A DNA stretch of 64,000 nucleotides from assembly GCA_033060915.1 (NCBI GenBank), contig CM065387.1, positions 28,512,001-28,576,000 on the forward strand, in the 5' to 3' direction. The position numbers and the translations under genes were made by a program. Shown here in pieces: positions 31,691-42,998 of the stretch. Each line of letters starts with the position of its first letter. The first letter of the stretch is position 1. The notes under the pieces were generated by a model. That model was given only the letters and a program-made list of their open reading frames with translations. It had not been told where the DNA came from and did not search any database. The stretch comes from Euryodendron excelsum. Its lineage: Eukaryota; Streptophyta; Magnoliopsida; Ericales; Pentaphylacaceae.

Positions 31691-34600
31691 TGTCGCGCCT
31701 AGATTTTTCACACTCGAGAAATACACACACAAGCAGAAAAAATACTGTACTCTCTCATTAGAACTCACCCTCCTAGAAGAATGAGTGCGACTAGGTTTGA
31801 ATTGAAAATTGATTTTGAATAAAGGGCTTTTAGAAAAAGTTTTGGAGTCGCCACCTAACTTGATTAAGGTGAGTTAGGTCACCTAAAAACTAAGCACAAT
31901 CCGAAGACCACACTTAGGGTTTTTGGAAAACGATTTTGAAAATACCACCTCAAGAGAGGCTTTTTAAGAAAAACAGGTTGTTTGGCAACCTTTAGAAAAC
32001 ATCTAGCCCTTTTTTGAAAAATAACTCCGTTTTGGTCTTTGAAATCAGTGATTCTAGGTTCGGAGGTTGGTTATGTGTAGGGAAGACGCGCTAAGCCATC
32101 ACCTTACCCCACCCTTTCGGTACCTGCATGCCAATCTATCCTAGATGAACCTATGAGAGTCTTCAGCTAACAAACTGTTCAATTCTATTCACTTTGAAAA
32201 ACAATGTTTAAAAATAAACTAACATGATGCATGATATGCATGTGCAAGAAAAGAGACTTGATTTAGAAAATAGATTTGAAAAGAATTTGATTTGATTTGA
32301 AAAGAAAGAGATGGAAGCTTGAATTTGGAAAAAAGGTTTTGGAAATTGAAATTGAAGATTGAAAATAGAAATAAATCATGGAATTGGAAACTTGAAGAAA
32401 ATTGTAGGATTGACGATTGGAAAGAAATTGTAGAAATAGAAACTTGAAGAATGTTGTGGAATTTGAGATTTGGAAAATATGGAGGAATTTGAAATTTGAA
32501 AGAAGTTGTGACCGCACCCATGAGGGTTGCCTACGTATCATTTTGGAGGAATCAGGTCAGTCCTAGTTCGGACAAGAGTCCGATAGAAGATAGAAGGTTG
32601 GATTGGAAGAAAGAAATTTTGATTGGAAAAAAGGATTTGATTTGAACTTAGAATAGAAGATTGGAAATTGGAATTGTTTTGGAAAGATTGAGGTTTAGGA
32701 AACCTAGACTTAGGAAAAAGAAGAGACTCAAGAAAGACTTAACTTGGCAGGGTTTAAGAAAGATTTGACTCAAATGTTGAACTTGGAAGATTTAGGAAAT
32801 GATTGGATTTTGGAAAGATTTGAATTAGGAAAGGTCCGATTTAGGAAAGTTTCAAATTAGGAAAGTTTCATTTTTGGAAAAGTGTTGGAATTAGGAAAGT
32901 TTCAACTTAGTAAAGTTTCAAAATTAGGAAAGTTTTGAAATTAGGAAAGTTTTGAATTAGGAAAGTTTCAACTTAGGAAAGTTTTGAATTTGGAAAGTTT
33001 AGAAAATAAAGAAGTTTTGAAAATAAGAAAGTTTTGAGTTTAGAAAGTTTTGAAATTTGGAAAGATTTGAAATTTAGAAAGTTTTAGAGTTTGAATTTTA
33101 GAAAATCTTGAGATTAGTAAAGGTTTGAGTTTAGGAAAGATTTGAAAACTTAGGTTTGGAAAGTTAAGATTTGAAAAGGGGTAGAGTTAGGAAATGGTTG
33201 AATTAGGAAAAATGTGGAAGTTGAGTTTTAAAATTTAGAAAAGATTTTTATGTTCTAGTTTTGGAAACCTAAGATTTAGGAAAGGAGAAGATTAGAAAGG
33301 AGTTGAATTAGGAAAAATTTGAATTAGGAAAGAATTGGATTTTGTTGCTAAAAGAGAAGGTTTGATTTTGTTTCCAAAAACGGAGGATAGGATCTAGTTT
33401 CCTAAACGGGAAAATTTGATTTGGTTTCCTAAAGAGAAGATTTGATTTGACACGGATTTGGAAGAGGAAGTTTTAGAAACTCTAGATTTGGAGGACTATA
33501 GTTTTGATATAGAAAATAAGTTTTGGAAATGTGTATAGTTTGGATGTGAAAAGGAAGATTTTGGAAACCTAGGTTTTAAGGCAGGTTTGAAAACCATGTT
33601 TTTGGAAAGAAAATTAGGGTTTCCTAATTGTGGGTTCTAGGGCTTGACTTGGGCTCTAAGGAAAGAGTTTTTTAGAAAGTGCGTTTTTTGGAAACAAGGA
33701 TTTTTGGAAAGAAAACCTAGAGAGGAATTTCCAAAAGATGAGTTTTGAAAAGAGAGTTTTTGGAAAGATTTTTGGAGAGAGTTTTTCTAGGAAGGAGACC
33801 TAGGGAACATTTTTTGGGAAAGTGTGTTTTGAGGAGAGTATTTTAGAAAGGAGTTGAAAAAGAGAGTTTTGAAAAATAGATTTTTGGAGGGAGTTTTTGA
33901 AAACAACTTTGAAATGGAGAGTTTTAGGAAAGTATGTTGAAAAAGAGATTTTTAAGAAGAGCGTTTTTGGGAAGTATAAAAACGTCTCACTTTCCTAAAG
34001 CGATTCTAACCATAAGAAGGCTAGAACCACTTTAAGAAAGTGGTTTTGGAAGCACCAAGGGTTGAAATATGGACTATGTTGCTCACTTTAAATGTAATAC
34101 TTTCCTAAAGTAATCCTAGCCAGAAAAAAGCTAGAATCACCCTAGGATTGTGATTTTGAAAAGGAAATTTTGATGCAATTTTGAAAACAAGTTTGAAAAC
34201 GATTTTGAAAACGAGTTTGAAAACGATTTTTGGAAGATGCAAGATCATGATATGCACAATGCAAATTTGGGGTCGTGAACATACAAGGTTAAGGCTTCAC
34301 CACATAATCAAGGGGGCCGAACCCACGTGGTCTCCGGTTAGCCTAAAGGAAAGCCCCCGACACGGTGACCCTCCAATAACTAATCCTACATATGGACCGG
34401 GAGTCCCCTTGTTTCAAGCATGCAAAGAAAGGGGGGGAAAGAGATGGGAGATTAAAATAGAGAAAACCCAAGTGGGTTAGGAGAGAGAAGGGAGAGGGGC
34501 AAGTGCAGAAATTTAAAGAGAAAGCCTACGATATGTCTTATTTATTTTGCGCGCCTTGCTTGTCTTCGGTCTTCGTCTTGATCTTCGTCTTCAATCCTCA

Positions 34601-34846
34601 AGAGTTGTCTTCAATCTTCAAACTTCATATTGCAGCTCTTCAAGTCTTCAAAGGAGGGTTGGAGGCTAGTGTATAAGTGTATGGGGGTGTGTATGAGTGT
34701 ATAGAAGGCTAGGGTTTAGTGTATGGTGGCTAGAGTTTGGAAAACCTAAGGAAGCTAGGGTTTAGGGAGTGTTCGAGCTCTGTATATCGAATATTGGTGT
34801 TTCTAGACTGAGTTTGCGGACCTTCTTTACGCTGGAAGAGGCTTTG

Positions 34847-34854
34847 TATTTATA
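34847..34854 (-). promoter_or_regulatory. TATA box of the E4 3' LTR
   Basis: TATAAATA on the minus strand; GCGCCACT/AGTGGCGC palindrome at about 34,908-34,932 lies upstream of it. Confidence 0.6.
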
Positions 34855-35169
34855 GATATGGGAATGCACTGGCGCCTGTTGCAGTGGCGCCAGGCCAAAC
34901 ATTACACTAGCGCCACTCGGAGTGGCGCCAGGCCATTTTTTGGCTTGGCGCCATTTAGTAAATGTTTAAGGTCGGCAAACAACGTATCTTTGATTGGATT
35001 TGGGCGCCTGTACTAGTGACTACCGTGTAATTTTTAGCCTGGCTTCACTAAGAGTGACTCTGGAAGTTCAGGATTGATTTGAGGGACCGAGAATGGCCCG
35101 AAAGGTTGGAAAAGAGTAGGAACACTTAAAACAGTGTCCCGGAGATATTTGGTTTGAAAAATGAGAGTA

Positions 35170-35830
35170 GGATGTGTCAGAAGGGTTAACCGGGCCTTTA
35201 GGGGCAAAATGGTCAATAGGATTGGGAAGCTGCCAGGATGGACTCGGACCATCCCGGAAGAAGACTTGAGATTTGGAAACATTATTCAAAATGTTCCCAA
35301 AGGTTGCCGGTTTGATTCCCAGAGCCGGTGTGGTCGGAAAAGGCGACTAGCCCACCAAGGGCAAAACGATCATTTTACACTGGTTTTGCCGGAACTGACT
35401 CGAAATGATCTGGAAAGGTAAAGGAAGGTTGAGAATACTATAAGAAGCAGTCTCAGGAGATTACCAATTTGATACCCAGATCCGGTGTGATCGGAAAAGG
35501 AGACCGGCCCACCAAGGGCAAAACGATCATTTTGTATCGGATTTGCTGGAACTGACTCGGAATGATCCGAAAGGATAAAGAAAGGTTGAGGACACTATAA
35601 AAAAGCATTCTCGGGAAGTTACCAGCTTGATACCCAGAGCCAGTGTGGTCAGAAAAGGAGACCGGCCCACCAGGGGCAAAACGGTTATTTTGTACAGGGT
35701 TTGCCAAAACTGACTCGGAATGATCCGGAACGGTAGAGGAAGGTTGAGAATACTATAAGAAGCATTCTCACGAGGTTACAGGTTTGATACCCAGAGCCGG
35801 TGTGGTCCTCAGGGCGTTCGAATGCCTAGG
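35170..35830. repeat. U3 tandem repeats of about 157 bp (E4 3' LTR)
   Basis: The CCGGTGTGGTC segment recurs near 35,324, 35,480, 35,638 and 35,796, giving a period of about 157 bases. Confidence 0.7.
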
Positions 35831-35997
35831 GACAAAACGGTCATTTAACTTCAAGTGGGCCTTACGGGCCCGGGAAGTGACTAGTGGACTAAATTCAAGT
35901 TAAAAAGGCAGGCTTAGAGTCTAAATATGCATGTGATGTGAAAAAGTGAGCTTGGTCAACCTGAGATTGCCGAGCGGGCAAAAATGGGCTGCTTACA

Positions 35998-36014
35998 GCT
36001 GCCCCTCTTTTTTT
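35998..36014 (-). other. Polypurine tract of E4
   Basis: The minus strand reads AAAAAAAGAGGGGCAGC directly before the LTR start. Confidence 0.8.
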
Positions 36015-36139
36015 GTCTTTGCTTGTCAAAGACAAAAAACGATAAAGTAAAAGGCCCATGTTGACCGCGAGGCGATCGGAGGGACTTGAAAATAATAGGA
36101 ATTCAAAGAATAGTTACCTCAAGTAGCTGGTCGATGCTT

Positions 36140-37120
36140 GGTATTTTATCTGGTAAAAATGATACTTTTCTGGGGGAATTAATACGCCTTGAACTGGCGC
36201 TCCATCTGGTAGAACAATGCTCCTCTGGGGGAATTGACGCTTCTTGAACTAGCACTCTGTCTGGCGAAACACTACTCCCCTAGGGAAGTCCAAGACTGAT
36301 TTTTGATATTTCTTAAACTGGCACTTCATCTAGCGAAACGCTGCTCCTCTGGGGACATCCAAGGTTAACTTTTGATACTGTTGAACCGGCACTCCATCTG
36401 ACGAAACGCTGCTCCTCTGGGGAAGTCCAAGGTTGACTTCTAATACTTCTTGAACCGGCACTCCGTCTGGCGAAACGTTGCTCCACTGGGGAAGTCCAAG
36501 GTTGACTGCTGATACATCTTGAACCGGTGCTCCGTCTGACAAAACGCTGCTCCTCTAGGGACATCCAAGGTTGACTTCTGATACTCTTGAACTGGCACTC
36601 CGTCTAGCGAAACGCTGCTCCTCTGGGGAAGTCCAAGTTTGAATTCTGATACCTCTTAAATCGGCACTCCGTCTTGCGAAACGCTGCTCCACTGGGGAAG
36701 TCCAAGGTTGACTGCTGATACCTCTTGAACCAGCACTCCGTCTGGCGAAACGCTGCTCCACTGGGGAAGTCCAAGGTTGACTGCTGATACCTCTTGAACC
36801 GGCACTCCGTCTGGCGAAACGCTGCTCCACTAGGGACATCCAAGGTTGACTTCTGATACTCTTAAACTGGCACTCCATCTGGCGAAATGCTGCTCCATTG
36901 GGGACATCCAAGGTTGACTTCTGATACTCTTGAACCGGCACTCCGTCTGGCGAAATCCTACTCCTCTAGGGAAGTCCAAGGTTGACTTCTGATACCTCTT
37001 GAACCGACACTCCGTCTGGCGAAACGCTGCTCCACTGGGGAAGTCCAAGGTTGACTGCTAATACCTCTTGAACCGGCACTCCGTCTGGCGAAACACTGCT
37101 CCTCTGGGGAAGTCCAAGGT
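36140..37120. repeat. Tandem array of 69-bp units in the E4 3' interior
   Basis: About 14 units containing CTGGCGAAACGCTGCTCC, GGGGAAGTCCAAGGTTGACT and TCTTGAACCGGCACTCCGTC. Measured spacings between GCTCC(T/A)CTGG are 68 or 69. Because 69 is a multiple of three, the minus strand stays open over several units (23-residue period, GAAFRQTECRFKRYQ). Units at the 36,140 end are the most diverged. The array occupies the position where E3 has its antisense ORF. Confidence 0.85.
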
Positions 37121-37601
37121 TGGTTGGGGAAGTCGAGGGTGGGTCATTGTTCCATTCCTTGCTTTTTTTCGGCTAGGGAAGTCTGAACTTACTGAGGTGT
37201 ATGCCAATGTTGGAGATGTCTGAGGTTACTTGATCACAGGATGGCTTTTTAGCTCCATTTTATACTTTACCTTGTTCCTTATTTCCTATTTGGGAGAGCG
37301 AGACAGACATAGGGTGAGTTTTGTACAAAAATAATTTAAAAATGCCCTGGTAAAGGGTGAACGCGTGCCATATTTTTTTTCATGAATGCGCATGGGATTA
37401 AATGCGTGATCTATTTTTATGAATGAGTATAGTTTAGATAAGAATATAATTGAATGTGTGTCCTGCTTTTTATAACTGCACAGGTTCACGCAGAAGTAGA
37501 ATTGAATGCATGCACATATAGGAATGGAATTGAATGCAATGTCCCCTCTCTTTTTTTTTTTTTATGATAAATGCACAGATTTATGTAAGAATTGAATTAA
37601 A
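37121..37601 (-). other. E4 interior, conserved non-coding
   Basis: Aligns with E3 at about 57,900-58,320 (shared TTGGGGA-GTCGAGGGTGGG and CTGAGGTGTAT). Contains repeated TGAATGCA-type motifs. No ORF of note. Confidence 0.6.
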
Positions 37602-37606
37602 TGTAC
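37602..37606. repeat. Left target-site duplication of solo LTR S1
   Basis: TGTAC, identical to 42,994-42,998. Confidence 0.9.
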
Positions 37607-37847
37607 TGTAAGCACCCCATTTTTGACCGCTCGGCAGTCTACACTCCGTCCAGACTTGTTTTCAAGTCATTTTGGGCATATTCTATCGAATCCAATTCTC
37701 TAGTTTCAAATTCCATCTTTCCATCGCTTCGTGGGCCTGTCAGGACCAAATAGAGGCAAAATGACCAAAATGCCCTTAGGGGCATTGTCCTTTCTTATTC
37801 CAATTCCGATCCCTCTCTCGAGACAGTTTATTCCTCGAGACGGTCCG

Positions 37848-38570
37848 AGTAGTAAAACACTCACCAAACCGTCAGAGTGGCGGAAACACTCACAAAACCG
37901 TCAGAGTGGCGGAAACACTTGAAACCCAAGCACGTCTCTTCGGAGTCGGTAAGACCCCTTTCCAATCCCTCTCTCGAGACAGTTTATTCCTCGAGACGGT
38001 TCCAATCCAGGCACGTCTCTTCGGAGACGGTAAGACCCCTTTCCAATCCTTCTCTCGAGACAGTTTATTCCTCGAGACGGTCCGAGTAGCAAAACTACTC
38101 ACACAACCGTTAGAGTAGCGGAAATACTCCACCGTTAGAGTAGCGGAAATACTCATAGACCCGTTAGAGTAGCGGAAATACTCACAGAGCCGTCCGAGTA
38201 GCGGAAATACTCAACCGTTAGAGTAGCGGAAATACTCACAGAGCCGTCCGAGTAGCGGAAATACTCAACCGTTAGAGTAGCGGAAATACTCACAGAGCCG
38301 TCCGAGTAGTGGAAATACTCAATCGTTAGAGTAGAGGAAATACTTACAAAGCCGTCCGAGTAGTGGAAATACTCAACCGTTAGAGTAGCGGAAATACTCA
38401 CAGAGCCGTCCGAGTAGCGGAAATACTCACAGAACCGTTAGAGTAGTGGAAGTACTCACAGAACCGTTAGAGTAGCGGAAATACTCACAGAACCGTTAGA
38501 GTAGCGGAAGTACTCTCAAATCGTCAACCCCGTCCGAGTAGCGGAAATACTCACACCGTTAGAGTGGCGG
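37848..38570. repeat. GAGTA...TACTC dyad array in S1, about 20 units of 24-31 bp
   Basis: Typical unit: CCGTTAGAGTAGCGGAAATA then CTCACAGA. Nearly every unit has complementary five-base arms around a seven-base centre. GAGTA pairs with TACTC in most, and GAGTG with CACTC in the units at about 37,875 and 38,553. Clear exceptions are the units near 37,848, 37,905 and 38,331. The array is split by CTCGAG-type units at about 37,970-38,080. Confidence 0.85.
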
Positions 38571-38659
38571 AAACACTCAAAACCCAGGTCAACACCAGTG
38601 TCTGTTATCTCACTTCGGTGAAAAATGACCAAACTACCCTTAGGACCTTTTCCGAGACT

Positions 38660-39075
38660 TTCCGATCAAGATGACCATTTTGCCCCTAGGCATCTGAACG
38701 CCCCGGGAACCACACCGGCTCTGGGTATTAAACCGGTAACCTCCCGAGAATACTTTTTATAGTATTCTCAATTTTTCTTTACCTTTCCGGACCGTTCCGA
38801 GTCAATTCCGGCAAACCCGGTACAAAATGACCATTTTGCCCCTGGTGGGCCGGTCTCCATTTCCGACCACACCGGCTTTGGGTATCAAACCGGTAATGAC
38901 CCGGGAACACTTTTTATAGTATTCTCAATCTTCCTTTACCTTTCCGGACCATTCCGAGTCAGTTCCGGCAAACCCGGTGCAAAATGACCGTTTTGCCCCT
39001 GATGGGCCGGTCTCCTTTTCCGACCACACCGGCTCTGGGAATCAAACCGGTAACCTCTGGGAACATTCTAAATAA
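38660..39075. repeat. U3 tandem repeats of about 157 bp (S1)
   Basis: Two to three units with CAAAATGACCATTTTGCCCC, CCGACCACACCGGCT, GGTATCAAACCGGTAA and TATAGTATTCTC. Confidence 0.65.
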
Positions 39076-39409
39076 TGTTTCCAGATCCCAAGTCTTCTTC
39101 TAGGACAGTCTGAGTCTGTCCCGACAGTTTTCTGGTCCGGTTGACCGTTTTGCCCCTAAAGGCCCGGTCGACCTTTCCGACACATCTTACCCTCACTTTT
39201 CAAGTCAAATACCTCCAGGACACTATTTTAAGTGTTCCTGCTCCTTTCCGGCCTTCCGGGTCACTCCCGGCTCCTTCAAATCATTCCCGGACTTTCCGGA
39301 GTCACTCCTAGTGAAGCCAGGCCAAAGTTTACATGGTAGTCACTAGTACAGGCGCCCAAATCTAGTCAAAGATACGTTGCTTGCCGACCTTAATTGTTTC
39401 CTAAATGGC

Positions 39410-39515
39410 TGGCGCCACTACTAGTGGCGCAAGCCAAAAAAATGGCCTGGCAACCACTACTAGTGGCGCCAGTGTAAATTTTGCCCTGGCGCCACTGTAA
39501 CAGGCGCTAGGCTTG
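39410..39515. promoter_or_regulatory. GGCGCC palindrome cluster upstream of the S1 TATA box
   Basis: Arms TGGCGCCACT and AGTGGCGC (39,410-39,430), then two further GCCACT/AGTGGCGCC blocks end about 10 bases before the TATA box. Tandem dyads next to a core promoter suggest protein binding sites or a hairpin. Confidence 0.5.
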
Positions 39516-39524
39516 TCTTCCCTC

Positions 39525-39532
39525 TATAAATA
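39525..39532 (+). promoter_or_regulatory. TATA box of S1
   Basis: TATAAATA in CCCTCTATAAATACAGAGC. Telobox motifs AAACCCTAG follow at 39,616-39,624 and 39,642-39,650, inside the predicted transcript leader. Confidence 0.65.
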
Positions 39533-42500
39533 CAGAGCCTCGTTCAACGTGAAGGGGGTCTGCAAACTTAACCTAAGAATCTCATATTTCGATACACAGA
39601 GCTCGAGCACCTCCAAAACCCTAGCCTCCCTAGGTTTTTCCAAACCCTAGCCACTATACACAATCCCTAGCCTCCTATACACTCATACACTCCTCTATAC
39701 ACTCATACCCTAACCTTCAACCATCCGGGGAAGACTTGAAGAGCTGCCATCTAAAGCTTGAAGACAACCCTTGAAGACTGAAGAAGAAGACCAAGACAAA
39801 GACCGAAGACCGAAGACTGCACGGCGCGCAAAATAAACAAGAAACAAGGTAGGCTCCCTATTTAAATTTCCGCATTCCCCCTCTCTCTTCTCTCTCCAAC
39901 CCACTTGGGTTTTCTCTATTTTAATCCCCCATCTCTTTCCCCCCTTTCTTTGCATGCTTGAAACAAGGGGATTCCCGGTCCATGTGTAGGATTGGACTAT
40001 TGGAGAGTCACCGTGTCGGGGGCTTTCTTATAGTCTAACCAAAGATCACGTGGGTCCGGCCCCCTTGATTATGTGGTGAAGCCTTAACCTTGTATATTCA
40101 CGACCCCAAATTGCATTGTGCATATCATAGTCTTGCATCTTCCAAAACTCGTTTTCAAAGTTGTTTTTCAAAAAATCGTTTTCAAACTTGTTTTCAAAAT
40201 TGCATCAAAATCTCTTTTTCAAAAACTTGTTTTCAAAACCACAATTCTAGGGTGATTCTAGCCTTTCCATGGCTAGGGTTGCTTTAGGAAAGTGTTATAT
40301 TAAAAGTGGCCTTTTGGCCTATATTTTCAAACTTTGTTTTCAAAATCACTTTCTTAAAGTGGTTCTAGCCCTCTTATGGCTAGAATCGCTTTAGGAAAGT
40401 GAGATGTTTTTGTACTTTCCAAAAACTCTCTCTCTCTCCAAGAATTTCCTCCTAAAAATTCCTTTTTCAATATACTTTCCTAAAACTCTCCTCTTCAAAA
40501 TTGCTTTCAAAAACTCCCTTCCAAAATCTATTTTTCAAAACTCTCTTTTTCCACTCCTCTCCAAAATCTTTTTCTCAAAATCCACTTTCTAAAAACTCTC
40601 TCCAAAAATCTTTCCAAAAACTCTCTTTCTAAAATCTTCTTTCTAGAAATTCCCCTCTAGGATTTCCCTTCCAAAATCTACGTTTCTAAAAACACACCTT
40701 CCAAAACTCCTTCTCTTTAAAATCTTTTCCAAAAACTCTCTTTCTAAATTCACTTTCCAAAAACTCCTCCCTAGGATTCCTTTCTAGAAAAACCTTCGTT
40801 TCTAAAAACACACTTTCCAAAAACTCTTTCCTTAGAGCCCCAAATCAAGCCCTAGAACCCACAATTAGGAAACCCTAATTTTCTTTCCAAAAACAAAATT
40901 TTCAAACTTTGCCCTAAACCTAGGTTTCCAAAATCTTTTGTTTTCTACATCAAAACTATACATGTTTCCAAAACCTATTTTCTACGTCGAAACTACAATT
41001 TTTCAAAACTAGGGTTTCTAAAATTTCCCTCTCCAAATTCTTGTCAAATCCTATCTTCTCTTTAAGAAACCAAATCCAATCTCCCCGTTTAGGAAACTAA
41101 ATCCCGTCCTCCATTTTAGGAAACAAAATCCAACCTTTCTCTTTTAGAAACCAAATCTAATCCCTTCCTAATCCAAATCTTTCCTAATTCCAATCCTTCC
41201 TAATCTTCCACTTTCCTAAATCTTAAGTTTCCAAAACTTGAACATAAAAATCTTTCCTAAATTTTAAAAACTCAACTTTCAAATCTTTCCTAATTCAACC
41301 CTTTCCTAATTCTACCCTCTTTTCAAATCATAACTTCTTAAACCTAAGTTTTCAAACCTTTCCTAAACTCAAGCCTTTCCTAATTTCAAGACTTTCTAAA
41401 ATTTAAACCTAAAAACTTTCTAAATCCTAAATTTTCTAAATTTCAAATCTTTCTAAAATTCTAAGCTTCCTAAATTTGAAACTTTCTTAAGTTAAATCTT
41501 TCTAAACCCAAATCTTTCCAAATTCTAAACTTTCCAAAACTTCAAAATCTTTTCAAATCTAAAACTTTTCTAAATTCAAAACTTTCTTAATTCAAGACTT
41601 TCTTAAGTTGAAAACTTTCTTAATTCAAACATTTCCTAAACTGAAAACTTTCCTTTTTCAAACCTTTCCCAAAACGAAACTTTCGTATTTTCAAAACTTC
41701 CTTGTTTTCAAAACTTTCCAAAATCAAACTTCCCTTTTTCGAACATTTCTAAATTCAAAATTTTCTTAATTCAAAACTTTCCTAATTTCAAAACTTTCTT
41801 AATTTCGAAACTCTCCTAATTTGAAAACTTTCCTAATTCAAAGCTTTCCTAACTCGAAAACTTTCCAAAAATGAAACTTTCCTAATTTGAAAACTTTTCA
41901 AAATGAAACTTTCCTAATTCTAAACTTTCCTAAATCGAACATTTCCTAAATCCAACCTTTTCTTAATCTCCTAAACCTTCCAAGTCGAGTCAAGCCTTTC
42001 CTAAGTCTAGGTTTCCTAAACCTCCATCTTTCCAAAACAAAATCTTTCCAAAAATCAATTTTTTCAAATCAAAGTCCAATCTTCTTCTCAATTTCAATTT
42101 CCAATCCTCTCTTCTAAGTTCAAATCAAATCCAAATTCCAATTCAATCTCTCTCTTCCAATCAACTCTTCTCTTTTCAATCGGACTCCAGTCCGAACTAC
42201 AACTGACCTGATTCCCCCAAAGGGATACGTAGGCAACCTTCATAGGTGCGGTCACAATACCTTTCAAACTTTCAATTCCATCCTCATGGGTGCGGTTTTC
42301 AAAATCTTTTCAAATCTCAAATTCCCATCTACTTTCAAACTTCCTATTTCCAAATTTCTACTTCCAAATTTTTAAACTTTTCAATTTCAATTCTATCTCT
42401 TCAAATCTCTTTTCAAATCTATTTTCAAGTCTCTTTCCTTACACTTGCATACCATGCATCATGCTAAATTGGTTTTCAAACATTGTTTTTTCTAAAGTGA

Positions 42501-42993
42501 ATAGGATTGAACTATAGTTAGTCGAAGACTCTCATAGGTGAATCTAGGGTAGATTGACATGTAGGTACCGAAAGGGCGGGGTAGGGTGATAGCTTAGTGC
42601 GTCTTCCCTACACGTAACCAACCTCCGAACTTAGAATCACTGTTTTCAAAGACCAAAAAGGAGTTATTTTCAAAAAAAGGGCTAAATATTTTCCAAAGGT
42701 TGCCAAACAACCCGTTTTCCTAAAAAACCCTCTCTTGAGGATGTTTTCCAAAATTGTTTTTCAAAAACCCTAAGTGTAGTTTTCGGATTATGCTTAGTTT
42801 TAGGTGACCTAACTCACCTTAATCAAGTTAGGTGGCGACTCCAAATCTTTTTCAAAAGCCCTTTATTCAATTCAATTTTCAATTCAAACCTAGTCGCACT
42901 CATTCTTCTAGGAGGGTGAGTTCTAACGAGAGAGTACAGCATTTTTCCTGCTTGGGTGAGTATTCCTCGAGTGCGAAAAATCTGAGCGCGACA

Positions 42994-42998
42994 TGTAC
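42994..42998. repeat. Right target-site duplication of S1
   Basis: TGTAC. E3 shows the corresponding region without this insertion near 58,317. Confidence 0.9.

Larger units (their letters stand above)
31691..35997 (-). repeat. 3' LTR of E4 (4,307 bp)
   Basis: Ends AGGCGCGACA and starts TGTAAGCAGCCCATTTTTG in element orientation. It is a close match to the 5' LTR at 53,461-57,722. It has four to five 157-bp U3 repeats but lacks the GAGTA dyad and CGTCTT hairpin arrays, which makes it shorter than the other LTRs. Confidence 0.85.
37607..42993 (+). mobile_element. S1: solo LTR of an Ogre/Tat-like element (5,387 bp, plus orientation)
   Basis: Starts TGTAAGCACCCCATTTTTG and ends TCTGAGCGCGACA, with perfect 5-bp TGTAC on both sides and neither PBS nor PPT adjacent. 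This is the product of recombination between the two LTRs of a former full element. From 5' to 3' it has XhoI-like CTCGAG units, an expanded GAGTA dyad array, 157-bp repeats, GGCGCC palindromes, TATA (39,525-39,532), telobox motifs and the TTTCCTAA repeat block. It resembles S2 most closely. Confidence 0.9.

Noticed and set aside
36313..37048. Overlapping minus-strand ORFs of 70-128 codons
   Set aside because: They are translations of the 69-bp tandem repeat and carry no other coding signal.
38085..38570. CRISPR-like look of regularly spaced short repeats
   Set aside because: The sequence is plant retrotransposon LTR, unit spacing is irregular, the intervening bases are not unique spacers, and no cas genes exist. 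It is a U3 minisatellite.
42246..42517. Short Phe/Ser-rich ORFs in S1 and the matching ones in every other LTR
   Set aside because: They arise from the TTTCAAATC/TTTCCTAA repeat block and show frameshifts between copies.
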